Shown here: piece after piece, positions 1-5,456 of the stretch
Position numbering within the stretch: position 1 is the first letter of the stretch
Layout of the letters: each line of letters begins with the position of its first letter
Assembly: GCA_016288355.1 (NCBI GenBank)
Contig: JAEEYY010000135.1
Span: 1 to 18,343, forward strand
Origin: Synergistes sp.
Lineage (GTDB): Bacteria; Synergistota; Synergistia; Synergistales; Synergistaceae
Direction of reading: 5' to 3'
Length of the DNA stretch: 18,343 bases
Notes under the pieces: generated by a model
What the model was told of the DNA's origin: nothing
Databases searched by the model: none
The model's input: the letters and a program-made list of their open reading frames with translations, nothing else
Made by a program: the position numbers and the translations under genes

Positions 1-1200
1 AAATATAACGTCGCTTGCGCGCCCCACCAGATAGAGATAACCGTCTTCGTCAAACCTGGCGATATCGCAGGTGTTGAACCAGCCGTCCCTGTAACGTTCC
101 GCTGTCAGCTCTTCATTGTGATAGTAGCATGACGCTATCGAGCTGCCGCGCAGCCACAGCGTGCCTTCGCTGCCGCAGGGCAGTTTTTCTCCATTGTCTC
201 CGCATATTTTAGCTTCCACACATGAAAGCAAAGTGCCGACGCTGTCATTATTTGCCTCGCACATCGTAGGCGGGAGGGCAACGACGGAAGATGCTTCCGT
301 AAGGCCGTAGCCCTGCAGCACCGGAACGCCCAGTATCTTTGAAGCCCTCCTTGCGATATCCGCAGAAAGACGGTCGGCCCCCGAAAGCACGCAGCGGAGC
401 GAAGAAGGAACTGCGGCCCCGTGCGAAACGGCGGAAGCTATCATCGCTACCATCGTGGGCACAGCCGGTATGATCGAAACCTCCGCATGCTTTATCGCGT
501 CCATAGAGGCGGAAACAGGCATAAAGGACGGGAGCACCGCCTGCCGCGCCGCTTTTACGAGAGGCAGGAGCGCTCCGCAGAGAAATCCGAAAACATTCGA
601 ATTAGGCAGCGCGTTCAGGAAGACGTCATCCTCCTCTATCATATCTATATGCCCGGCGCAGCCCTCTATGCAGGCCATCAGGTTGTCATGCGTCAGCGGA
701 ACGGCCTTGGGTTCGCCTGTGGTGCCGGAGGTATAGAAGATCACCGCGGTGTCCTCGCTCTCCTGAGCGCAGGGACGTCCGGGGATATTTTCATCAAGCG
801 TATCCAGGTTCATAACTACGCAGGGAATGCCCTCTTCCGATATCAGCGGCACTATATCTCCGAGGCTGCGGTATGTCAGAGCGGCAAATACATCGGCATG
901 ACAAAGCTGTTTTATAAGAGGAGCATATCCGGAGCGGAAGTCGATAAGCGCCACCGCCCCTCCCAGACGCCATACCGCAACTGCGGTGGCAAGCATAACG
1001 GGGCTGTTCGGCATAAGCAGCGCGATGCGCTGTCCTTTTTTGAAATTGCTCGCGGCAAGCCTCTTCTCGCACTCCCCTATCAATTCAAGGAACGCTCCGC
1101 GGCTCCACCACGTTCTCTGCCACCATATGAACGGTTCGTTGGGAAGCCTGTTAAGATTGTCTCTGATGACAATATCGAGTCTGTTAGCCAAACGAATCAC
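1..1200 (-). CDS. Acyl-CoA synthetase (AMP-forming, ANL superfamily), 3' end cut by window edge
   Basis: An open frame of exactly 400 codons runs from a GTG at 1200 to the left edge without a stop, so the C-terminal lid domain is missing. ANL family signatures seen are the P-loop-like YTSGTTGEPKAVPLTH (about residues 156-171), the A5 motif GYGLTEAS (about 298-305), GWFNTCDI (about 373-380, normally W-x-x-TGD) and the hinge-side GRASDVI near the end. Family knowledge: these enzymes adenylate a carboxylic acid and pass it to CoA. The substrate cannot be read from sequence; a medium- or long-chain fatty acid or an aryl acid are possible. The start is uncertain. A TAA lies just upstream in frame, and neither the GTG at 1200 nor the TTG at 1191 has a convincing Shine-Dalgarno site. 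It lies 47 nt downstream of the M20D gene and is probably co-transcribed with it. Oddities are Ala for Gly in PKGV and Cys for Gly in TGD. The ribose-binding Asp of that motif is kept. Confidence 0.88.
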   Translation of the reverse strand, partial: MIRLANRLDIVIRDNLNRLPNEPFIWWQRTWWSRGAFLELIGECEKRLAASNFKKGQRIALLMPNSPVMLATAVAVWRLGGAVALIDFRSGYAPLIKQLCHADVFAALTYRSLGDIVPLISEEGIPCVVMNLDTLDENIPGRPCAQESEDTAVIFYTSGTTGEPKAVPLTHDNLMACIEGCAGHIDMIEEDDVFLNALPNSNVFGFLCGALLPLVKAARQAVLPSFMPVSASMDAIKHAEVSIIPAVPTMVAMIASAVSHGAAVPSSLRCVLSGADRLSADIARRASKILGVPVLQGYGLTEASSVVALPPTMCEANNDSVGTLLSCVEAKICGDNGEKLPCGSEGTLWLRGSSIASCYYHNEELTAERYRDGWFNTCDIARFDEDGYLYLVGRASDVIF

Positions 1201-1247
1201 ACCAATCGTCTGTTATTCAGAAGGCAGGCGGCTCTCAGCATCTTTCG

Positions 1248-2444
1248 TCAGACGGAAAGAGTAAGAGCAAGATACGCCTCCCATGCCGCCGAAAGCGGAA
1301 GCATGCTTTCCGGCACGTCGTAGCGCGGATGATGCAGCGGATACTCCAGCCCGGCGCCGAGCAGCATATAGACAGACGGCACACTGTGGCTGAAAAACGA
1401 GAAATCCTCCCCCATCAGAAGGGGCCTTTCCATCATCGAGATGCCGTCCTCACCGAAAAAAGGAGCCCCGACGCGAAGGAGATCTTCCAGCATATCGGGG
1501 TTATTCTCTACCTGTGCGTAATTACGCATATATTCCACCGAAGCAAGCCCTCGCAGCGCTTTGGCTATAGCGGGGGCAACGGTCTCTATTCTCGACTGCA
1601 CGAAATCCCTGACTTTGGGATCGAATGCGCGCAGCGTTCCCCAGATATTTGCCTGTCCGGGTATTATATTGTACGCTTCGCCGGCTTCTATCTGCCCGAA
1701 AGACACGACGACCGACTCGCGCGGGTCCACTTCACGCGACAGCATGGCCTGGATCGTAAGCACGATATTTGCCGCTATCATGACAGGATCGACAGTGGTA
1801 TGCGGCGCCGCCGCATGACCGGTCGTTCCTCTTATATCGATGTGCAGCTTATCGGAAAGCGCGGTCATAACGCCTCTGCGCATGAAGAGCTCACCGTACG
1901 CAAGATCCGGAGCCCAGCTTACCGTTGCGGCTCTTCCTATATCGAACTTTTCTATTATGTTGTTTTCTGTAAGGATCTTGGCGCCGCTGCGTCCGCTGCC
2001 CGAGGGCTGAAAGAGAAAGACCGTCTTCTGCCTGAGTCTGTCCTGATATTTTGAAAGAACGGCGGCAGCGCCCAGCAGAGAGGCCATCTCGGCGTCATGT
2101 CCCGCCGAATGGAAGACGCCGGGCACGCAAGATGAAAAGGGCAGCCCGGTCTGTTCGTCTCCGGCGTCCGCGTCCATGACGGCCCGCAGCATAAGCGCGG
2201 GGCCCTCTTTTTCAGCGCCCAGCACACCTATGACGCAGGTCTTCACCGCAAAGCCGGCATACACTTCCATCCCGGGGATCGATTTAAGCACACGCTTTAT
2301 TTTGGATGCCGTTAGATTTTCTTCCAGCGCAAGCTCTGGGAACTGATGAAAATCCCGCCGCCACTCCTGCATATCGTTCGATATATTTTCGGCATCCGAA
2401 AGCACGGAAGCGCCTAAAGACGAAAGCTGCTGATGCACATCCAT
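1248..2444 (-). CDS. M20D-family amidohydrolase homologue with degraded metal site
   Basis: The 398-residue product matches M20D peptidases (hippurate hydrolase / N-acyl-amino-acid amidohydrolase / IAA-conjugate hydrolase type) in fold and length. Seen are the N-terminal WRRDFHQFPEL (about 28-38), the dimerisation-domain GHAAAPHTTVDP (209-220), MGEDFSFF (344-351) and LHHPRYDV (370-377). The usual catalytic elements are altered. The HACGHD motif reads HSAGHD (112-117), losing the metal Cys. The PAEEG motif reads PSGSG (147-151), losing the catalytic Glu pair. The GLHVW motif reads ATVSW (about 173-177), losing a metal His. His116 and the C-terminal His region survive. The frame is otherwise intact, so this looks like a maintained protein rather than a decayed gene. 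It may have no hydrolase activity or a changed one. I chose the ATG at 2444 because GGAAGGAAG lies 7 nt upstream; a 30-codon longer frame to 2534 lacks homology. It is followed by the acyl-CoA synthetase gene. Confidence 0.85.
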   Translation of the reverse strand: MDVHQQLSSLGASVLSDAENISNDMQEWRRDFHQFPELALEENLTASKIKRVLKSIPGMEVYAGFAVKTCVIGVLGAEKEGPALMLRAVMDADAGDEQTGLPFSSCVPGVFHSAGHDAEMASLLGAAAVLSKYQDRLRQKTVFLFQPSGSGRSGAKILTENNIIEKFDIGRAATVSWAPDLAYGELFMRRGVMTALSDKLHIDIRGTTGHAAAPHTTVDPVMIAANIVLTIQAMLSREVDPRESVVVSFGQIEAGEAYNIIPGQANIWGTLRAFDPKVRDFVQSRIETVAPAIAKALRGLASVEYMRNYAQVENNPDMLEDLLRVGAPFFGEDGISMMERPLLMGEDFSFFSHSVPSVYMLLGAGLEYPLHHPRYDVPESMLPLSAAWEAYLALTLSV

Positions 2445-2470
2445 AAAACTACTTCCTTCCGCACAGGAAC

Positions 2471-2532
2471 GAACCTGTAATACATCTGAATAGTTTATCA
2501 CAAAACCGGAGCAACGTACAAAATACAGGTTC
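2471..2532. repeat. Inverted repeat upstream of the M20D gene
   Basis: A perfect 9-bp inverted repeat (GAACCTGTA at 2471-2479, TACAGGTTC at 2524-2532) encloses 44 nt of AT-richer DNA just upstream of the M20D ribosome binding site. The enclosed segment holds only weak promoter-like hexamers on the minus strand. The repeat could be paired operator half-sites or a leader stem; its function is not established. Confidence 0.5.
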
Positions 2533-2606
2533 ACTGCGGAAGAGACAGGGCGGAAAGCCTCGCGCGGAAATAAAAAACTGCAGCGGCTTTTTGAGCATCT
2601 TCAAAC

Positions 2607-2630
2607 TTTTGCTGCCTGCGGGCAGCAAAA
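2607..2630. repeat. Hairpin-forming inverted repeat just beyond the rplL terminator
   Basis: A perfect 10-bp inverted repeat (TTTTGCTGCC, 4-nt loop, GGCAGCAAAA) lies immediately after the T-tract of the rplL terminator in the transcription direction. On either strand the 3' arm is followed by A-rich rather than T-rich sequence, so it is not a canonical terminator. It could form a 3'-end protective stem on read-through transcripts. It lies within the 233-nt gene-free stretch between rplL and the M20D gene. Confidence 0.45.
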
Positions 2631-2651
2631 AGGCGCGCCGTCCGGCGCGCC
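2627..2651 (-). terminator. Intrinsic terminator of the rplJ-rplL unit
   Basis: In the transcribed direction GGCGCGCC, a 4-nt GGAC loop and GGCGCGCC are followed by TTTTT. This 8-bp all-GC stem with a U-run begins 26 nt after the rplL stop codon. It is the clearest factor-independent terminator in the window and separates the ribosomal unit from the M20D gene. Confidence 0.9.
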
Positions 2652-2677
2652 ATAAAAGACTGAATTTTTCAGGGTGA

Positions 2678-3061
2678 TTACTTCAGCTCTACCTTTGCTC
2701 CGGCCTCTTCGAGCTTCTTCTTCATCTCTTCGGCCTCTTCCTTCGGGGCGGCTTCCTTTATTGTCTTGGGGGCGCCGTCGACCATGTCTTTGGCTTCTTT
2801 CAGGCCGAGTCCGGTGATCTCGCGGACGACCTTGATGACGCCGATCTTGTTTGCGCCGTGGTCGGCAAGTACTACGTCAAATTCGGTCTTCTCTTCTTCC
2901 GCGGGGGCGGCTGCGCCGGCGGCTGCAGCGCCGGCCATCGGCATCATCATTGCCGGGGCGGCGGCGGATACGCCAAACTTCTCTTCGAGTTCCTTTACGA
3001 GCTCGGAAAGCTCGAGGACGGACATTTCGCTGATTGCCTGGATGAGTTCTTCACGTGACAT
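2678..3061 (-). CDS. rplL: 50S ribosomal protein L7/L12
   Basis: The 127-residue product has the normal L7/L12 length and architecture. Residues 1-31 form an N-terminal dimerisation helix pair (ELIQAISEMSVLELSELV). An Ala/Pro/Met/Gly-rich flexible hinge follows (about 33-56). The C-terminal factor-binding domain (about 58-127) contains KIGVIKVVREITGLGLKEAK and ends in AKVELK. Family knowledge: several copies bind the L10 C-terminus to form the ribosomal stalk that recruits translation GTPases. The ATG at 3061 is preceded by a strong site, AGGAGG, about 8 nt away. It lies 66 nt after rplJ, separated by two small hairpins, and ends at a GC-rich terminator. rpoB, the common next gene, does not follow. 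Confidence 0.98.
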   Translation of the reverse strand: MSREELIQAISEMSVLELSELVKELEEKFGVSAAAPAMMMPMAGAAAAGAAAPAEEEKTEFDVVLADHGANKIGVIKVVREITGLGLKEAKDMVDGAPKTIKEAAPKEEAEEMKKKLEEAGAKVELK

Positions 3062-3100
3062 TGTTGTTTCCTCCTATAATTTTCGAAGTTAAAATTTTAC

Positions 3101-3135
3101 GCCGCTAAGCGGCTTTCCTGCACGGCGTTACGCCG
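3101..3135 (-). promoter_or_regulatory. Two adjacent hairpins at the rplJ stop / rplJ-rplL spacer
   Basis: On the transcribed strand CGGCG-TAA-CGCCG (3135-3123) encloses the rplJ stop codon in its loop. About 10 nt later GCCGCTTAGCGGC (3113-3101) forms a second short stem. ACGCCG of the first can alternatively pair with the CGGCGT that overlaps the end of the second, so the structures may be mutually exclusive. A role in translational coupling or mRNA processing between L10 and L7/L12 is inference. Confidence 0.4.
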
Positions 3136-3661
3136 CGGATTCTTTCTGATCCCTGATCTTTGAGAGGACAGTGACAAAGTTCCTCTGCGGGCCGGAAAGT
3201 ACGGTGACGAGTCCGCGAAGCGGGGCTGCGATCGTACCAACGACCTGAGCGATGAGGGCTTCCTTTGACGGAAGATCGGCCAGAGCGAATACCTGATCCT
3301 TGTTGAGGATCTGATTTCCGCCGAGGATCGCGCCTTTGATGACGAGAGCCTCGTTGCCCTTTTCTTTTGCGAAATCGCGTATCGCTTTGGCTACCGCCGC
3401 GGCGTCGCCGTAGGAAAGCACGTATCCGTTGGGACCTGAATCGTACTGCTCTGCTCTCTTCATTCCGCATTCGTCAAGAGCTATGCGCATCAGCGTGTTC
3501 TTGCAGACCTTCATCTCTCCGCCTGCCTTGCGGATAAGTCTGCGGACCTCGCTGAGCTTTTTGACCGTAAGTCCGCGGTATTCGGCGATGAACACCGCAT
3601 CGCTCTTCTTCAGAGCTTCGGCCAGCATATCGATAGTTTCACGTTTTGCTTGTGTCGGCAT
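3128..3661 (-). CDS. rplJ: 50S ribosomal protein L10
   Basis: The 177-residue product matches L10 in length and sequence: an N-terminal RNA-binding domain (MPTQAKRETIDMLAEALKKS, then FIAEYRGLTVKKLSEVRRLI, about 24-43) and KVCKNTLMRIAL (about 52-63). A central domain follows, with a C-terminal helical segment (GTIAAPLRGLVTVL and onward) that binds L7/L12 dimers. It anchors the stalk on 23S rRNA. In many bacteria L10, alone or with L7/L12, binds its own mRNA leader to repress the operon, and a matching leader is present upstream. The ATG at 3661 follows GGGAGGTG with a spacer of about 9 nt. The gene has its own promoter and attenuator, and the gene upstream is cbiA rather than rplA. Confidence 0.98.
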   Translation of the reverse strand: MPTQAKRETIDMLAEALKKSDAVFIAEYRGLTVKKLSEVRRLIRKAGGEMKVCKNTLMRIALDECGMKRAEQYDSGPNGYVLSYGDAAAVAKAIRDFAKEKGNEALVIKGAILGGNQILNKDQVFALADLPSKEALIAQVVGTIAAPLRGLVTVLSGPQRNFVTVLSKIRDQKESAA

Positions 3662-3864
3662 TTTCTGTTTTCACCTCCCGATTAACAGATAGACCGGAAG
3701 ACTTTTTATCAAGCGAGCCCACGGCCGGGCCGACAAAAAAAGCTTCCGGACCCAAGCAGGTTCCGGAAGCAATAGAATATGCGCGTAAAAGGCACAGACA
3801 ATATACTTCGCGAGACCTCGGCAGGAAATTAAGTCATAAGACGCCTGCTGTCTTGAGTCATAGC
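3662..3864 (-). ncRNA. Ribosomal protein L10 leader (5' UTR of rplJ-rplL)
   Basis: This is the transcribed spacer from the predicted start (about 3864-3861) to the rplJ start codon. It contains CCTGCCGAGGT (3825-3815), which resembles the conserved core of the L10 leader family in which L10/L7-L12 binding controls expression, followed by purine-rich internal sequence. Downstream lie an intrinsic terminator hairpin and then the rplJ ribosome binding site. Assignment rests on the core motif, the position and the attenuator; the full secondary structure was not modelled. Together with the promoter and palindromic elements it accounts for most of the 423-nt gene-free stretch 3662-4084. Confidence 0.8.
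3735..3770 (-). terminator. Intrinsic terminator / attenuator inside the L10 leader
   Basis: On the transcribed strand GCTTCCGGA and TCCGGAAGC form a 9-bp stem, with further C-G pairs after one mismatch, and are followed directly by T7. It sits about 75 nt before the rplJ start, between the L10-leader core and the ribosome binding site. That is the position expected for a transcription attenuator balancing L10 and L7/L12 supply. Confidence 0.88.
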
Positions 3865-3870
3865 GAAAGG

Positions 3871-3911
3871 ATTATATCCTCAAAGGCGCGGCTTGTCAAA
3901 AAAATTTTTTT
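3871..3911 (-). promoter_or_regulatory. Consensus vegetative promoter for rplJ-rplL
   Basis: On the minus strand TTGACA (3899-3894), a 17-nt spacer and TATAAT (3876-3871) match the sigma-70/sigma-A consensus at all twelve positions with ideal spacing. An A7T7 tract (3911-3898) runs into the -35 box and could act as an UP element or intrinsic bend. Predicted transcription start is about 3864-3861, giving a leader of about 200 nt before rplJ. Confidence 0.93.
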
Positions 3912-3927
3912 GCGGCAGCATATGCCG

Positions 3928-3963
3928 TTGAAAAGTTGACTGATATATTATCCAACTTCTCAA
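3928..3963. repeat. 36-nt palindromic element, copy 1
   Basis: Arms TTGAAAAGTTG (3928-3938) and CAACTTCTCAA (3953-3963) form an 11-bp imperfect inverted repeat (one mismatch) around a 14-nt AT-rich centre. The element aligns without gaps to copy 2 (4005-4040), 25 of 36 bases identical. It lies 17 bp upstream of the A7T7 tract of the rplJ promoter. It could be an operator or a hairpin in the cbiA 3' UTR; function unknown. Confidence 0.55.
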
Positions 3964-4003
3964 TCATAATGATACATTGGAGGGCACAAAAAACAATGAT
4001 CCT

Positions 4004-4041
4004 GTTGAGAACTTAGCTAAATTCTTATGAAAGTTCTCAAC
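4004..4041. repeat. 36-nt palindromic element, copy 2 (with one extra flanking base pair)
   Basis: Arms GTTGAGAACTT (4004-4014) and AAGTTCTCAAC (4031-4041) are a perfect 11-bp inverted repeat with a 16-nt AT-rich loop. It lies 43 nt beyond the cbiA stop codon. In cbiA mRNA it would form a stem, but the nearest T-run (T6) starts about 10 nt past the stem, so it is at best a weak terminator. It shares its length, its TTGARAA/TTCTCAA ends and most bases with copy 1. Confidence 0.6.
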
Positions 4042-4084
4042 GGAACGGACGACAGAAACATAAGGGAGGCTGCAGGCGCCCGCG

Positions 4085-5455
4085 TCAGGATATGCTTTTT
4101 TTATATTCCGCGCATTTTTCCACAAAGCGGGCGGCTGCTTCCGGGAAGCCCGAGAAGTGGATATGCAGGTAGGAACCGAGTATGTTTTTGTATGCGTAGC
4201 CCGCGCTGTATTTTTCGCCGGTGCGGTTTTTCGTGAATTCAAACGCCGGGCTGCCGGGGCCGTCCTCTTCAGCGCTGGAGAAGTGGAATTCATGCCCGCG
4301 CAGCGTAACGCCGGCCGCCGAGATTATATTGTCGGACAGAGCCCTGGCGGATACGTAAAAGACCGTGCGCAGCGAGTCGTTCATGCGGCATTTCATCGGG
4401 ATGATCCCGGCCATGCGGTGCGTTTTGCCGCTCAGATCCGTAAGCTCCCTCGTAAGGTACATAAAACCGCCGCATTCCGCATATATCGGCATTCCGGATG
4501 CAGCAGCAGCCGCTATCTGCGACTTCATCGCGCTGTTGGCCGCCAGCCGCTCGGCAAAGACCTCCGGGAAGCCGCCTCCGAACACGAGACCGCTGCACTC
4601 GGGTATCTTTTCATCGTTCATGGGGCTGAAGTTTATGATCCCGGCGCCGGCCGCGGCAAGAGCGGCAAGGCTTTCCGGGTAATAGAAGGAAAAAGCCTCG
4701 TCGCGCGCGACCGCGATCACAGCCTTTTCGCAGGCGCGGGCCTCAGGCGCCGCTTCTGCGGGAAGCGGCTGCGCCGACCCTGCCAGTTTCAGCAGAGCGT
4801 CAAGGTCGATATGCTCCTCTGCCATTTTCCGCACTGCGGCGATATAGGCTCCGGCGTCGCTTTCTTCCGCCGGAAGCAGACCCAGATGCCTCTCGCGCAT
4901 TTCGGCGTCTCTGCTTCTGGGCAGCGCGCCTATTACGGGAAGGCCTGTCTTCTCCACCGCTTCGCAGACCATCCTTCTGTGATTCTCCGAACCGTATCTG
5001 TTTATTATCACGCCGCAGACGCCGACTTCCGGGTCAAGATCGCGAAAACCGGCAGCGACCGCGGCCGCGCTCTCTCCCATCGAGCGCACGTCTATCACCA
5101 GCAGCACCGGAGCGCGCAGCAGCTTCGCTATCTGCGCCGTGCTGCTCACTCCTCCGCGCCCTCCGTCATACAGCCCCATCACGCCTTCTATGACCGCGAT
5201 ATCGGACTCCTGCGACGCGGAAATAAAGATCTTTTTGAGCGTATCCTCTCCCGTGAGCCAGGAATCGAGGCTGTCCGCGCGGGAGCCTGCGGCAAGGGCA
5301 AGATAGCCGGGGTCGATATAGTCGGGACCTACCTTGAAGGGATGAACGCGCAGACCGCGCGCCGCAAGGGCTGCGGCTATGCCGCTCGTAACGGTCGTTT
5401 TGCCGCTGCCGCTGCGCGCGGCGGCGATCACTATCCTCGGGTGTACCGCGTCCAT
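4085..5455 (-). CDS. cbiA: Cobyrinate a,c-diamide synthase
   Basis: The 456-residue product has the expected length and two domains. The N-terminal dethiobiotin-synthetase-like ATPase has a P-loop, AARSGSGKTT (12-21), and GVMGLYDGG (91-99). The C-terminal class I-type glutamine amidotransferase has GLVFGGGFPEVF (289-300), the nucleophile in YAECGG (Cys328) and GHEFHFS (387-393). It amidates the a and c carboxylates of cobyrinic acid (Co-form in anaerobes) using glutamine and ATP. The ATG at 5455 comes one base after the cbiP stop, so the two are translationally coupled. This is the last gene of the cobalamin operon; a gene-free 423 nt with two palindromes and the rplJ promoter follows. Confidence 0.96.
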   Translation of the reverse strand: MDAVHPRIVIAAARSGSGKTTVTSGIAAALAARGLRVHPFKVGPDYIDPGYLALAAGSRADSLDSWLTGEDTLKKIFISASQESDIAVIEGVMGLYDGGRGGVSSTAQIAKLLRAPVLLVIDVRSMGESAAAVAAGFRDLDPEVGVCGVIINRYGSENHRRMVCEAVEKTGLPVIGALPRSRDAEMRERHLGLLPAEESDAGAYIAAVRKMAEEHIDLDALLKLAGSAQPLPAEAAPEARACEKAVIAVARDEAFSFYYPESLAALAAAGAGIINFSPMNDEKIPECSGLVFGGGFPEVFAERLAANSAMKSQIAAAAASGMPIYAECGGFMYLTRELTDLSGKTHRMAGIIPMKCRMNDSLRTVFYVSARALSDNIISAAGVTLRGHEFHFSSAEEDGPGSPAFEFTKNRTGEKYSAGYAYKNILGSYLHIHFSGFPEAAARFVEKCAEYKKSIS

Positions 5456-5456
5456 A

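Noticed and set aside
421..1323. A 300-codon plus-strand open frame opposite the acyl-CoA synthetase
   Set aside because: The minus strand encodes clear ANL motifs over the same bases; the plus product is His/Arg-rich with no family resemblance.
2445..2534. N-terminal extension of the M20D gene by 30 codons to 2534
   Set aside because: The extension has no family homology, covers the inverted repeat, and the ATG at 2444 has a good Shine-Dalgarno site.
3829..3861. Ten-codon minus-strand mini-ORF starting at the predicted rplJ transcription start and ending just before the L10-leader core
   Set aside because: No Shine-Dalgarno site and no biased codon run as in peptide attenuators; probably chance.
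3946..3956. TTATCCAAC resembling a DnaA box within palindrome copy 1
   Set aside because: Two mismatches to the TTATNCACA consensus and no cluster of similar boxes; not evidence for an origin.
3979..4016. Plus-strand GGAGG followed by a six-codon ORF (ATG at 3996) running into palindrome copy 2
   Set aside because: No convincing plus-strand promoter and no plus-strand gene downstream for a leader peptide to control.
3964..4293. A 109-codon minus-strand frame overlapping the cbiA 3' end and the palindromic elements
   Set aside because: It is an out-of-frame reading of cbiA that continues through spacer repeats; no start signal or domain.
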